From Parabacteroides distasonis (GTDB taxonomy: Bacteria > Bacteroidota > Bacteroidia > Bacteroidales > Tannerellaceae), in contig JAFBIU010000012.1 in assembly GCA_021531775.1 (NCBI GenBank), positions 1 to 64,000 of the forward strand: a DNA stretch of 64,000 nucleotides, written 5' to 3'. Under the pieces are notes generated by a model. The model ran no database searches, had not been told where the DNA came from, and worked only from the letters and a program-made list of their open reading frames with translations. Positions 35,359 through 44,436 of this stretch are shown piece by piece. The first letter of the stretch is position 1. Every line of letters begins with the position of its first letter. The translations under genes were made by a program, and so were the position numbers.

Positions 35359-36654
35359 TCAATGCGACTTGCTCGTCATGATATCCAGCACCAAACGATC
35401 GGTCGAGTCCATTCCTTTCGAACCAATCGACGTCAAGTTGGTAATCGTGCGATCCACATCCTCGTCGATGATTCCCTCCACCGAGGTAACCACCTTGTTC
35501 TCCATCGCCATCAAGGCGGAAAGCATCGCCGTAGAGACGCCACTCGACACCTTCAACGCACAACTCGGTTTGGCTCCATCACAGATCATGCCGGTAATGT
35601 TCCCGATCATGTTCTTGATGGCATACGAGATCTGCGTCTTCGTGCCTCCCATCAGATAGGTAATGCCACAGCTGGCACCTGTTGCCGCTACCACACATCC
35701 ACACAAAGCCGACAGACGGCCCAGACTCTGCTTCTCATAAATCACCATCAGATGGCTCAACATGAGTGCACGTGTCAGCTGCTCCTCCGAACATTGAATC
35801 TCTTCGGCAAAAGAGACGACGGGTAAAGTGGCTGCAATTCCTTGATTTCCACTTCCCGAATTACTCATAACCGGAATCATCGCCCCATCCATACGGGCAT
35901 CACAGGCAGCGGCCGTCATGGCCAGCATCCGCGTATAGGCCGAATGACCCAAATAACGCTGACCCAATTCACCTGTCACGGTCTGACTGACCGTATGACC
36001 ATAATGTCCCTGCCGGGAAATCCGAGCCGCCGCCTCATTCAGTTTGGCTGTCTCACGAATAAAGGCAATCTCCTCCAACGGCATCTCAGTAGCAAACGCA
36101 TAGACCAGATCGAACGAAAGTTGAAGTTCATCCCCCTCATCCGTCTCCTGACTGTTAGCAAAGAGCGCCCGTTCATCCAGCAACACCTCGCCTGGTTTTT
36201 CCAAATAGATGAACCGCGTGTGTTCATGACAAATGATGGCAGTGGAACGCTCTCCCCCTGCCGAACAAGTGGCTTCGATGTATAATTTATCCGTAGTCTG
36301 CTGAGCCAGATGAATTGTGATCGCCTGCTGAGCTATCAAATCTTTACCAGCCTCCAACGCTTCCGGTGTCAAATCACGCAACACCTCCAGACCGTAAGCC
36401 GACTTACCCACCAAGGCTCCCAAGGCAATCGCGATTGGCAACCCCACCATGCCCGTTCCGGGAATACCTACCCCCATGGCATTCTTCAAGATATTGGCAC
36501 TGAGCCACACCTCGATCTGTTGTGGCTGCCTGTCCAAGAGTTCAGCGGCTTTAGCCACCGCCAATGCTACCGCCATCGGTTCGGTACAGCCTATGGCTGG
36601 AACCACTTCACGATGAATCAAGTTGATAATTTGAGTTTTTGTTGAATTGTCCAT
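35359..36654 (-). CDS. L-cysteine desulfidase / serine dehydratase alpha-like protein (UPF0597, YhaM/CyuA family)
   Basis: 431 residues from ATG 36654 (MDNSTKTQIINLIHREVVPAIGCTEP), the family's usual opening; an in-frame ATG at 36678 overlaps the divergent promoter. Conserved Cys sites likely to hold an Fe-S cluster are seen at GCTEP, CGCVV, SCGI and MICDGAKPSCALK. Relatives (CyuA) break L-cysteine down to pyruvate, ammonia and sulfide; others are called L-serine ammonia-lyase-like. The gene is divergent from the dipeptidase. A TAAATTTG box on the minus strand (36683-36676) lies about 22 bp upstream. Confidence 0.88.
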   Translation of the reverse strand: MDNSTKTQIINLIHREVVPAIGCTEPMAVALAVAKAAELLDRQPQQIEVWLSANILKNAMGVGIPGTGMVGLPIAIALGALVGKSAYGLEVLRDLTPEALEAGKDLIAQQAITIHLAQQTTDKLYIEATCSAGGERSTAIICHEHTRFIYLEKPGEVLLDERALFANSQETDEGDELQLSFDLVYAFATEMPLEEIAFIRETAKLNEAAARISRQGHYGHTVSQTVTGELGQRYLGHSAYTRMLAMTAAACDARMDGAMIPVMSNSGSGNQGIAATLPVVSFAEEIQCSEEQLTRALMLSHLMVIYEKQSLGRLSALCGCVVAATGASCGITYLMGGTKTQISYAIKNMIGNITGMICDGAKPSCALKVSSGVSTAMLSALMAMENKVVTSVEGIIDEDVDRTITNLTSIGSKGMDSTDRLVLDIMTSKSH

Positions 36655-36667
36655 TTTGCTAATTAGA

Positions 36668-36699
36668 TTTGTCTGCAAATTTAGAATTTAATATCTTTG
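36668..36699 (+). promoter_or_regulatory. Promoter of the dipeptidase-deaminase-PNP operon
   Basis: TTTG (36668-36671), 20 bp, TATCTTTG (36692-36699). Transcription should start near 36704-36707. This makes the in-frame ATG at 36705 an unlikely start and favours ATG 36726. Confidence 0.65.
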
Positions 36700-36725
36700 A
36701 AGCCATGAAATCAAATCAGAAAAGT

Positions 36726-38084
36726 ATGAGTACTGTTAAATCGTATATTGAAACCAACCAAGCTCGATTCTTGGAAGAGTTATTCTCACTGATTCGCATT
36801 CCCTCCGTCAGTGCGAAGTCAGAACATAAACCGGACATGTTGGCATGTGCCAAGCGATGGGCCGAATTGCTGGTCTCCTCCGGTGCCGACCGGGCCGAAG
36901 TGATGCCTACGACCGGCAATCCGGTTGTCTATGCCGAACGGATCATCTCGCCGGAGGCAAAAACAGTCTTGGTCTATTCCCATTACGATGTGATGCCGGC
37001 AGAGCCCTTGGAATTGTGGAAAAGCAATCCTTTCGAACCGGAAATCCGCGACGGCCGCATTTGGGCACGAGGTGCCGATGACGACAAGGGACAGGGCATG
37101 ATTCAGGTAAAGGGTTTTGAGACAGCTCTACAATTGGATCTGTTGCATTGCAATGTCAAATTCATCTTCGAAGGGGAGGAAGAAATTGGTTCGCCCAGTC
37201 TGGAAGATTTTTGCATGACGCATCGGGAACTGTTGCGTAGCGATGTGATCTTGGTATCCGACACCAGCATGGTGAGTGCAGAAACGCCCTCTCTGACAAC
37301 CGGCTTGCGCGGGTTGGCCTACTGGGAGATTGAAGTCACCGGGCCCAACCGGGATCTGCATTCGGGTCATTTCGGAGGTGCAGTGGCCAATCCCATCAAC
37401 GTGCTTTGCAAACTGTTGGCCGATGTGACCGACGCAGACGGACGGATCACCATCCCCGGATTCTACGATGATGTCGAAGAGGTATCCGCAGCAGAACGCT
37501 CCATGATTGCACAGATTCCCTTTGATGAGACCAAGTATAAAGCAGCTATTGGTGTTCGGGAACTGGCTGGTGAAAAGGGATATTCGACACTCGAGCGCAA
37601 CAGTTGTCGTCCTTCGTTCGATATCTGCGGCATGTGGGGTGGTTACATCGGGGAAGGCAGCAAGACCGTATTGCCCTCCAAGGCGTATGCCAAAGTATCG
37701 TGCCGCCTGGTGCCCCATCAGGATCGGGTGAAGATCACGCAACTCTTCATTGACTACCTGACCCGCATGGCTCCGTCCAGCGTACAGATCAAGGTGACAC
37801 CCGCCCACGGAGGTCAGGGTTATGTTTGCCCCATCGATCTGCCCGCCTACCAAGCAGCCGAAACAGCCGTCGGCATTGCTTTCGGACAAAAGCCGTTAGC
37901 AGTGCGCCGCGGAGGTAGCATTCCCATCATCTCTACGTTCGAACAGGTGCTGGGTGTCAAGACCGTCTTGATGGGATTCGGGTTGGAACAGAATGCCATC
38001 CACTCTCCCAACGAGAGCCAACGGCTCGATTTCTTCTTCAAAGGCATCGAATCGGTTGCCGAGTTTTACCGGATCTTTTCATAA
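36726..38084 (+). CDS. M20 family dipeptidase
   Basis: 452 residues from ATG 36726 (MSTVKSYIETNQARFLEEL); the upstream ATG 36705 coincides with the predicted transcription start. Metal site and catalytic motifs of M20 peptidases: YSHYDVMP (His, Asp), RGADDDKGQ, FEGEEEIGSPS (Glu-Glu pair), and a C-terminal HSPNE. The large subdomain insert fits the CNDP/PepV-like dipeptidases with two metal ions, acting on dipeptides in the cytoplasm. The deaminase gene begins 9 bp later and PNP follows, so all three share the promoter above. Confidence 0.93.
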   Translation: MSTVKSYIETNQARFLEELFSLIRIPSVSAKSEHKPDMLACAKRWAELLVSSGADRAEVMPTTGNPVVYAERIISPEAKTVLVYSHYDVMPAEPLELWKSNPFEPEIRDGRIWARGADDDKGQGMIQVKGFETALQLDLLHCNVKFIFEGEEEIGSPSLEDFCMTHRELLRSDVILVSDTSMVSAETPSLTTGLRGLAYWEIEVTGPNRDLHSGHFGGAVANPINVLCKLLADVTDADGRITIPGFYDDVEEVSAAERSMIAQIPFDETKYKAAIGVRELAGEKGYSTLERNSCRPSFDICGMWGGYIGEGSKTVLPSKAYAKVSCRLVPHQDRVKITQLFIDYLTRMAPSSVQIKVTPAHGGQGYVCPIDLPAYQAAETAVGIAFGQKPLAVRRGGSIPIISTFEQVLGVKTVLMGFGLEQNAIHSPNESQRLDFFFKGIESVAEFYRIFS

Positions 38085-38093
38085 CAGGGTGCC

Positions 38094-39368
38094 ATGAGTC
38101 TATTAATCAAAGGGGCCTTATGGCAAGGCCAACCGACCGATGTCTATATCGAAGGATCGCAAATTGTCGAGGTAGGACGTTCGATCGAGCGTCCTGCCGA
38201 CCGGGTTCTCTCAGGGGAACAGAAAGCCTTGACACCCGGTTTCGTCAACGGACATACCCATGCCGCCATGACCCTCTTCCGGGGGTTTGGCGACGACATG
38301 GCATTGATGCCCTGGTTGCAAGAGAAGATTTGGCCCAACGAAGCCAAACTGACACCCGAAGATGTCTATTGGGGAGCCAAGTTGGCCTGCTTGGAGATGA
38401 TCAAAAGCGGAACAACCAGTTTCTTTGATATGTACATGTATTTAGAGGCTACGGCCGATGCCGTCGAGGAGATGGGTTTGCGGGCCGTCCTATCCGGCGT
38501 CTGCTTCGACCATTTCCGACCGGAACTGGCCGAACGATGCAAGGAGGCCAATCAGCGGTTGGTAGGTGTATTGGGTCGGTATAGTGACCGGATCCACTAT
38601 GCGTTAGGGCCTCATGCCATCTACACGGTCTCCGGCCCCTTCCTGCAATGGATCGATCAGTTTTCAAAAGCAAACGGGGATGCGTTGATTCACCTTCACT
38701 TGGCAGAGACGGAAGAGGAGGTCCGGAACAGTGTGAAACAGTTCGGTCTCACCCCCGTACGTTATCTTCATCAGTTGGGTATCTTGTCACCCCGCCTGGT
38801 GTTGGCACACGGAGTGCATCTGGATGCGGAAGAGATCCGTATGTTAGCCGACCAGGGTGTGAAGGTGGTACACAACCCCGCTTCAAACATGAAGCTCGCA
38901 TCAGGCAGCTGTTTTCAATATGACGCCCTACACCAAGCTGGCGTGCTGATCGGATTGGGTACCGACGGTTGTGCCTCTTCAAACAATCTGGATATGGTAG
39001 AGGCCATGAAGCTGGCTTCTCTTTTGGGTAAAGTGCAGTGGAAGAATCCCGAAGCTGTCAAGGCGTACGATATTTATCGGACAGCCACCACGGAGGGAGC
39101 TCAGGTGTTGGGCCTCCAGACAGGACGCATTGAACCGGGGTACAAGGCGGATCTCTGTCTGATCGATCTGAAGCAACCGGCCTTCACCCCCAACTTCGAC
39201 ACCATCTCCAACTTGGTCTATGCCGCCAATGGCAGTTGCATCGACACCGTGATCTGTGACGGACGTATCCTGATGGAACACCGGGAGGTACCCGGAGAAG
39301 CGGAGATTTTAGAACAGGCAGCCCGGATCGCCTATGATTTGGTCAAAAGGCCTGCCAAGAAGAACTAG
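38094..39368 (+). CDS. Amidohydrolase, probable 5'-methylthioadenosine / S-adenosylhomocysteine deaminase
   Basis: 424 residues of the TrzN/ATZ-like amidohydrolase family. Metal ligands are seen at GHTHAA (His54, His56), HLHLAETEEE, LAHGVHL and LGTDGCASSNNLDM; the conserved GLRGVL-like part appears as LRAVLSGVCFD. Members deaminate MTA, SAH or adenosine to the hypoxanthine analogue; guanine-type substrates are possible. Placement directly before a purine nucleoside phosphorylase supports a nucleoside or MTA salvage role. It is 9 bp after the dipeptidase and 27 bp before PNP. Confidence 0.9.
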   Translation: MSLLIKGALWQGQPTDVYIEGSQIVEVGRSIERPADRVLSGEQKALTPGFVNGHTHAAMTLFRGFGDDMALMPWLQEKIWPNEAKLTPEDVYWGAKLACLEMIKSGTTSFFDMYMYLEATADAVEEMGLRAVLSGVCFDHFRPELAERCKEANQRLVGVLGRYSDRIHYALGPHAIYTVSGPFLQWIDQFSKANGDALIHLHLAETEEEVRNSVKQFGLTPVRYLHQLGILSPRLVLAHGVHLDAEEIRMLADQGVKVVHNPASNMKLASGSCFQYDALHQAGVLIGLGTDGCASSNNLDMVEAMKLASLLGKVQWKNPEAVKAYDIYRTATTEGAQVLGLQTGRIEPGYKADLCLIDLKQPAFTPNFDTISNLVYAANGSCIDTVICDGRILMEHREVPGEAEILEQAARIAYDLVKRPAKKN

Positions 39369-39395
39369 TTGAAACATCCATAAATCAAGCGATAA

Positions 39396-40220
39396 ATGAA
39401 AGAAATAAAGGATCTATATGCAGAAACGGCCTCCTATCTGAGAGCCTGTATCACCAGTAAGCCGGAAACAGCCATCATCTTAGGCAGTGGCCTGGGAGCG
39501 TTGGCCGACCAAATCGAATCGCCCAGCATCATTCCCTATAAGGAGATCCCCAACTTTGTCAAATCGACCGTTGCGGGTCACAAAGGAAATCTGATTGCCG
39601 GTACATTGGGAGGAAAACCGGTGCTGGCCATGCAGGGACGGTTCCATTACTACGAAGGATACACCATGGAACAGGTCACCTTCCCCATCCGGATCATGCA
39701 CCTGTTAGGCGTGAAGAACCTGCTGGTATCCAATGCGGCAGGTGGCATCAACAACACCTTCAAGATGGGGGATCTGATGATCATCCGGGACCACATCAAC
39801 ATGATGCCCAATCCGCTGATCGGTCCCAACAAGGCCCAATTCGGGGAACGTTTTCCCGACATGACGCGTGCTTACGACCGGGAGTTCATCCAGCTCATGG
39901 AGACGATTGCTGCCGAACAGGGTATTGCATTAAAGAAAGGTGTTTATGTAGGCTTGACCGGTCCCTCCTTCGAGACACCTGCTGAATACGCCTTCTATGG
40001 CAAAGTGGGAGGAGATGCAATCGGTATGAGTACCGTTCCTGAGGTGATTGTAGCCCGCCATTGCGGGATGCGGGTCTTCGGTATGTCCGTCATCAGCAAC
40101 GAGGGGTATCATTTTGCAGACGACTTTGTCAACGATGGCAATGATGTAATTGAGGCGGCCAATCGGGCCACAACCACCATGACGGCCCTGTTCCGCTCCT
40201 TGCTCCAACGAATCGAATAA
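39396..40220 (+). CDS. Purine-nucleoside phosphorylase (class I, trimeric type)
   Basis: 274 residues with the PNP/MTAP family marks: [11 protein letters not shown] phosphate-binding loop near residue 29, [38 protein letters not shown] and the Met-Ser-Thr site GMSTVPE, ending in EVIEA. The Asn after MSVISNEGY (base recognition) suggests a 6-oxopurine enzyme (inosine/guanosine). It splits nucleosides to base plus ribose-1-phosphate, and may take the product of the deaminase encoded just upstream. Last gene of the operon. Confidence 0.95.
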   Translation: MKEIKDLYAETASYLRACITSKPETAIILGSGLGALADQIESPSIIPYKEIPNFVKSTVAGHKGNLIAGTLGGKPVLAMQGRFHYYEGYTMEQVTFPIRIMHLLGVKNLLVSNAAGGINNTFKMGDLMIIRDHINMMPNPLIGPNKAQFGERFPDMTRAYDREFIQLMETIAAEQGIALKKGVYVGLTGPSFETPAEYAFYGKVGGDAIGMSTVPEVIVARHCGMRVFGMSVISNEGYHFADDFVNDGNDVIEAANRATTTMTALFRSLLQRIE

Positions 40221-40266
40221 CCAACTGAAGGCACTGCAAGCCTTCGCTCTATTCCGGCATATGCCA

Positions 40267-40294
40267 GCCTCCGAAGAGATCACTCTTCGGAGGG
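40267..40294. repeat. Inverted repeat spanning the gtrA stop codon
   Basis: GCCTCCGAAGAG (40267-40278) and CTCTTCGGAGG (40283-40293) can form an 11-bp hairpin with loop ATCA that includes the gtrA stop codon (40282-40280). No T run follows on either strand, so termination would need Rho or be weak; it separates the convergent PNP and GtrA genes. Confidence 0.5.
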
Positions 40295-40681
40295 CTTCCG
40301 GAAGGTAACTTTTCGATTCATCATGAAATTGACCGCTCCATAGACAAACAGACCCAAGAACTGGGCCAAATATTCATGCAGTCCTAAGAGCTCTACCATA
40401 CCTAACAAGGAGAGGAACTGCATCAGATAGGCAACTCCAAAGGCCAACAGAAAGAGTGGAACCTCACGCATAAACCGATGACCTGGAGCATTGAAAATCC
40501 AATACTTACTCCAAAAGAAATTATTGATCAAAGAGGCTATATAACCCACGATGTTCGAGAGGCGATAATCACAACCGCACACCTCCATCATCAACCAAAT
40601 CACCCCTGCAGCAATTACGGCATTAGAGGTGCCTACAATCATAAACCGAATGATTTGTACAGACTCTTTCATTTTTTTCAT
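40280..40681 (-). CDS. GtrA family membrane protein
   Basis: 133 residues with four transmembrane helices and the GtrA pattern (RFMIVGTSNAVIAAGVIWLMM, LSNIVGYIASLINNFFWSKYWIF, FGLFVYGAVNFMMNRKVTFR). GtrA proteins are thought to move polyprenyl-linked sugars or to assist glycan modification at the inner membrane. No glycosyltransferase partner is adjacent. A complete promoter match lies just upstream. Confidence 0.9.
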   Translation of the reverse strand: MKKMKESVQIIRFMIVGTSNAVIAAGVIWLMMEVCGCDYRLSNIVGYIASLINNFFWSKYWIFNAPGHRFMREVPLFLLAFGVAYLMQFLSLLGMVELLGLHEYLAQFLGLFVYGAVNFMMNRKVTFRKPSEE

Positions 40682-40692
40682 TTACTTACCAA

Positions 40693-40724
40693 CAAATGTA
40701 CAACATTCTCTCCCAACCAACAAA
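40693..40724 (-). promoter_or_regulatory. Promoter of gtrA-like gene
   Basis: On the minus strand TTTG (40724-40721), 20 bp, TACATTTG (40700-40693). The start would be near 40688, only about 7 nt before the ATG at 40681. Confidence 0.6.
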
Positions 40725-40779
40725 AAAATGAACTATCTTTATCGGCTGAAATAACATTAACAATTTAAAAGATTGTACC

Positions 40780-41766
40780 ATGATTAATCGTAGAACATTT
40801 CTCAAAAGTGCCTCCTTACTGACAATAGGAGGAGCCGTCAGCCAACAGTTGTCGGCCTCGAACAGGGCGTCCGCTAACACATTCGAATACACAGCCGCTC
40901 CGCAAGCCAAGAAGCAAATGGGTTTGCAAACCTACTCGTTAGGCAGTGATCTGCTCAAGGATCTGCCCAATGGATTGGCCCGGTTGGCCAAGATGGGTTA
41001 TACCGAATTGGAACTGTTCGGCTATAAAGAGGATACGGGTGAGTTCGGTACCTACTCGAAAGAGAACTCCATCTTCATCAAAGCCAAAGATTACAAGAAA
41101 CTGGCTGAGGACAACGGGCTGAAGATTACCAGTTCACACTTGACACCCAATCTCCGGGAGTATATTCCGGCCAACGCTTCCAAGTTTGACGACTTCTGGA
41201 AAAAAGCGACCGACCTGCATGCTGAAATTGGCGTGACCTGTATGGTTCAGCCGAGTCTGCCGAAGGTAGAGAACGAAGATGATGCCAAGAGAGTGTGCGA
41301 CATCTTCAACCGTGCTGGTGAAATTGCCAAAAAAGCGGGCATCAAGTGGGGATATCACAACCACAGCAACGAGTTCAAACGTGTACTGAAGGCGGGCGAA
41401 CAACCTAATCCGAAAGCCAATCCATGGCAACCGCAAGGTACCTACATCGAAGAGCTCTTCCTCAAGAACACCGATCCGGACAAGGTGATGTTCGAATTGG
41501 ATGTGTATTGGACTGTAATGGGTCAGCAGGATCCGATCGAATGGTTGGAGAATTATCCGGACCGTTTCAAATTGTTGCACATCAAAGACCGTTGGATTAT
41601 CGGAGCATCGGGCATGATGAACTTTGCCAATATCTTCAAAAAGGGATATGAGAACAAGATCATCGGTTATTATGTAGAATTGGAAGGTGACCGCAAGGGT
41701 CGTCCGCAGTTCTTAGGAGTCGAAGAGAGTGCCAAATATCTGCAAAGTGCCTCTTTCGTTAAATAA
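40780..41766 (+). CDS. Exported sugar phosphate isomerase/epimerase-like TIM-barrel protein (Tat signal)
   Basis: 328 residues. The N-terminus INRRTFLKSASLLTIGG carries a twin-arginine type motif (RRTFLK) followed by a hydrophobic segment and an Ala-rich cleavage region, so it is likely exported folded through Tat. The rest is an AP-endonuclease 2-like TIM barrel (TYSLGSDLLKDLPNGLARLAKMGYTELELFG, KWGYHNHSNEF, MFELDVYWTVMGQQDP, LLHIKDR), as in xylose-isomerase-like sugar epimerases. Substrate unknown; Bacteroidetes often use such proteins in periplasmic sugar conversion. Confidence 0.88.
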   Translation: MINRRTFLKSASLLTIGGAVSQQLSASNRASANTFEYTAAPQAKKQMGLQTYSLGSDLLKDLPNGLARLAKMGYTELELFGYKEDTGEFGTYSKENSIFIKAKDYKKLAEDNGLKITSSHLTPNLREYIPANASKFDDFWKKATDLHAEIGVTCMVQPSLPKVENEDDAKRVCDIFNRAGEIAKKAGIKWGYHNHSNEFKRVLKAGEQPNPKANPWQPQGTYIEELFLKNTDPDKVMFELDVYWTVMGQQDPIEWLENYPDRFKLLHIKDRWIIGASGMMNFANIFKKGYENKIIGYYVELEGDRKGRPQFLGVEESAKYLQSASFVK

Positions 41767-41780
41767 AGAACCATAAAACA

Positions 41781-41838
41781 GGGACGCATGGTGTTGAACA
41801 AGGAGTTTGTCCTCCCACTGTCCAACACCATACGTCCC
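41781..41838. repeat. Long inverted repeat between convergent genes (possible bidirectional terminator)
   Basis: GGGACGCATGGTGTTG (41781-41796) pairs with CAACACCATACGTCCC (41823-41838), 15 of 16 positions, around a 26-nt loop that has its own small stem. No clear T run is present. It separates the TIM-barrel and DJ-1 genes. Confidence 0.55.
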
Positions 41839-41860
41839 TCATCTATGATCAGGCCACATG

Positions 41861-42406
41861 TTACAACAACATGCCGCCAGCTACTTCATCAGCAACAGCC
41901 TCGCTCTTGATAGCAGACAGAATAGCCAAACCAAAATTGAAAGCCAAACCGGGTCCACGGCCTGTGATCACCGGACCATCCGTTTCAGTAGCCTCCCCTG
42001 TGGCCTCTGCTCCAATCAGCCGTTCCTCAAAGCCCGGATAACAGGTGGCACGACGTCCTTTCAGCAATCCCAAGCCGCCCAACACCAAGGGAGCTGCACA
42101 GATAGCCGCTACAATACGTCCGGCACGATACTGTTCCAACAGCTGTTCACGTAAAGGATCAAAATCATTCAAATTGGTGGCACCAGGCATTCCACCCGGC
42201 AGAATCAGGGCAGCCGCATCGGAATATTCGGCATCGCCATAGAGGGCATCTGCAACAACCTCAATACCATGAGTTCCCTTCACTGTACGACTGTCCGTGA
42301 TAGAGATCATCTTTACATCTACTCCGCCACGACGCAGAATATCGACGGTTGCCAAAGCCTCGATCTCTTCGAAGCCAGGCGCTAAAAACAAGAATGCTTT
42401 CTTCAT
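41861..42406 (-). CDS. DJ-1/PfpI family protein (YajL/ThiJ-like)
   Basis: 181 residues. The nucleophile elbow AAICAAPLVLGGLGLL (Cys103) and the Glu of GFEEIEA (14-16) form the DJ-1 catalytic pair. Members act as glyoxalase III, deglycase-like or chaperone-type stress proteins in the cytoplasm; which one cannot be told. ATG 42406 is the family's usual start (KKAFLFLAPGFEEIE). It is 12 bp downstream of the tonB gene and may belong to the same operon. Confidence 0.9.
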   Translation of the reverse strand: MKKAFLFLAPGFEEIEALATVDILRRGGVDVKMISITDSRTVKGTHGIEVVADALYGDAEYSDAAALILPGGMPGATNLNDFDPLREQLLEQYRAGRIVAAICAAPLVLGGLGLLKGRRATCYPGFEERLIGAEATGEATETDGPVITGRGPGLAFNFGLAILSAIKSEAVADEVAGGMLL

Positions 42407-42418
42407 GACTGATTCAAT

Positions 42419-43276
42419 TTATTTAAGTTTGTAACGATACGTAATAGTTCCGCTCTGGTTGTTCACCCCGGAAATCTCATTGAACTTGTTGCGTTTGGCA
42501 GCTTGAATGGCTTTTGTACGCATCGAAGCATCATCAATGGTCGTTCCTCGACCAATGTCGGCACGGATGACATTGCCTTTGGTATCCACCACAATGTCGA
42601 TCACGATCTTCCCCTCCTCCTTTTCCGTATAGGAGGGTTCTGCCACCTTACCCGTGATGATGTGTCGATTGGCCAAACTAAACGTACCCATACCGCCAAT
42701 ACCCTCATTGGCTCCATGATCGGAATTACCGAAAGGACTACCTTGATTGCCTGATCCACTGGTAGCATCGCCCTGGTTATTGCCTTCTGCCGAGCCGATA
42801 CCGAAGGCACCTGCCACCTTATTCTGGATAGCCTGCTCCTTCTTTCGCTGCTCTTCAGCCAAGCGTTTTTTCTCGGCCTGCTCTTTGCGGATCCGTTCCT
42901 TCTCAGCCTCTTCCTTCCGTTTCTTTTCTTCGGCCTCTTTCTTCTTCTTATCCTCCTCCTTCTTCTGTTTTTCCTCGTCAATAGAGACACTCTCTTCGAT
43001 GTTCTGGGTGATCATCTCCTCTTTGGGTGTCTCCGGTTGCGTTTCAGGAGGTGGAGGGGGTGTGGTCTCCTGCGGGAGTTCCTGTCCCGTATATTTCGGT
43101 TCGAACAGACCCGCCGCAGCATCCACGTTACCGAAGTTGACCAATACGCCACCCTCCTCTTCGGGCATGCGTGTGCGTAACACACAGCTCCAAAGCAACA
43201 GGAGGATCAACGCATGGAAAGCCAACGTCCCGATCAGACCTGTGAGATCATCTTTGTTCCACTTTCCCATGGTCAT
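42419..43276 (-). CDS. tonB: TonB/TolA-type energy transducer
   Basis: 285 residues: one N-terminal transmembrane helix (about 12-33), a Pro-rich stretch (TTPPPPPETQPETP), a long Lys/Glu coiled coil (about 100-155, TolA-like), a Gly/Asn-rich linker and a C-terminal TonB domain (GKIVIDIVVDTKGNVIRADI, RTKAIQAAKRNKFNEI). It transmits the proton motive force from ExbB/ExbD to outer-membrane receptors; the coiled coil leaves TolA as an alternative. Start overlaps exbD by 4 bp (alternative ATG at 43270). Confidence 0.85.
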   Translation of the reverse strand: MTMGKWNKDDLTGLIGTLAFHALILLLLWSCVLRTRMPEEEGGVLVNFGNVDAAAGLFEPKYTGQELPQETTPPPPPETQPETPKEEMITQNIEESVSIDEEKQKKEEDKKKKEAEEKKRKEEAEKERIRKEQAEKKRLAEEQRKKEQAIQNKVAGAFGIGSAEGNNQGDATSGSGNQGSPFGNSDHGANEGIGGMGTFSLANRHIITGKVAEPSYTEKEEGKIVIDIVVDTKGNVIRADIGRGTTIDDASMRTKAIQAAKRNKFNEISGVNNQSGTITYRYKLK

Positions 43277-43686
43277 TTCCTTTTCGGACTGGTTGCCAAC
43301 ACCATCTTGAACTTGTTCTCATTGGCAATGTTCAAGATTCTTACAATCTCCTTGTAAGGAACGGTCTCATCGGCATAGAGTGCCACGAACATTTCCGGCT
43401 CCTTGGCAGCACATTCCTGCAAGAAGGGCGTGATCTCGTCGAAAGTCACCTGCCGTTCCCGATCCTTGCTAAAAGCGACATAGTAGTTCAGATTGGCATC
43501 AATCGTGACACGCGTCAAGGGTTTCGCCGCTGTCTGCTTTTGTGCTTGCGGCAATGTCACCTTGATGGCATTCGGAATCACCACCGTTGAAGTCACCATA
43601 AAGAAGATCAACAACAGGAAGATCACGTCCGTCATAGATGCCATGCTGAAGGACTCGTTCACCTTCGTTCTTCTTTTCAATGCCAT
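43273..43686 (-). CDS. exbD: Biopolymer transporter ExbD/TolR
   Basis: 137 residues: single transmembrane helix (about 16-37, MTDVIFLLLIFFMVTSTVV) that holds the conserved Asp of the proton channel (MTDVIF), followed by a periplasmic domain (ALYADETVPYKEIVRILNIANENKFKMVL). It works with ExbB at 43694 (7-bp gap) and TonB (4-bp overlap). Confidence 0.93.
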   Translation of the reverse strand: MALKRRTKVNESFSMASMTDVIFLLLIFFMVTSTVVIPNAIKVTLPQAQKQTAAKPLTRVTIDANLNYYVAFSKDRERQVTFDEITPFLQECAAKEPEMFVALYADETVPYKEIVRILNIANENKFKMVLATSPKRK

Positions 43687-43693
43687 AATACCA

Positions 43694-44404
43694 TCAGTTT
43701 GCAGGTTCGTTCAACAGGTCCATAAACTCCATGGTGCGAGCTTCCATCTTATTCACCACGTTGTCCACCTGCGACACTAAATAATTGTAAGCAAACAGGG
43801 CAATGATACCGACTACCAGACCACCGACCGTTGTCACCAAAGCTTCATAGATACCACTCGACAGCAACGTCACATCGACATTGGTACCCGCATTGGCCAT
43901 ATCAAAGAAGGCACGGACCATACCCGTTACCGTTCCCAAGAATCCCAACATCGGAGCACCTGCAGCGGTTGTCGCAATCAGGGGGAATCCCTTTTCCAGC
44001 TTAGCCACTTCCAAGTTACCCACATTCTCGATGGCTACCAACACATCATTCATCGGACGGCCCAGACGTGTGATACCCTTTTCGATCATACGTGCAGAAG
44101 GGGTATGCGTCTGCCGGCAGAGATTGAGTGCAGAATCCACCTTACCATCGTGGATATAATCTTTGATTCGATTCATAAAGGACTCGTCTTCCTTCCCAGC
44201 ACGACGAATCACCATCAATCGCTGAATAAAGATGTAAATGGCCATCAACGACAACAACAATAACACAACCATAATCCAACCACCTTTGAATGCGAGGTCG
44301 ATTACATTAATCTCAGTCTCCGTCGGCGTGGCGACTGCTGTCAAATCAGGCATCTGTTCGGCCACTTGGGCGCCTACTGATTGTAAAGAAAGTAAATTCA
44401 TCAT
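43694..44404 (-). CDS. exbB: MotA/TolQ/ExbB proton channel protein
   Basis: 236 residues with three transmembrane helices: about 38-60 (WIMVVLLLLSLMAIYIFIQRL), then two in the conserved MotA/ExbB core (IATTAAGAPMLGFLGTVTGMVRAF and EALVTTVGGLVVGIIALFAYNYL). It builds the inner-membrane proton channel that drives TonB. The first gene of the exb part; pdxJ precedes it by 32 bp on the same strand. Confidence 0.93.
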   Translation of the reverse strand: MMNLLSLQSVGAQVAEQMPDLTAVATPTETEINVIDLAFKGGWIMVVLLLLSLMAIYIFIQRLMVIRRAGKEDESFMNRIKDYIHDGKVDSALNLCRQTHTPSARMIEKGITRLGRPMNDVLVAIENVGNLEVAKLEKGFPLIATTAAGAPMLGFLGTVTGMVRAFFDMANAGTNVDVTLLSSGIYEALVTTVGGLVVGIIALFAYNYLVSQVDNVVNKMEARTMEFMDLLNEPAN

Positions 44405-44436
44405 GTATATAATATAATGTATAGTTTAGTCTAAAA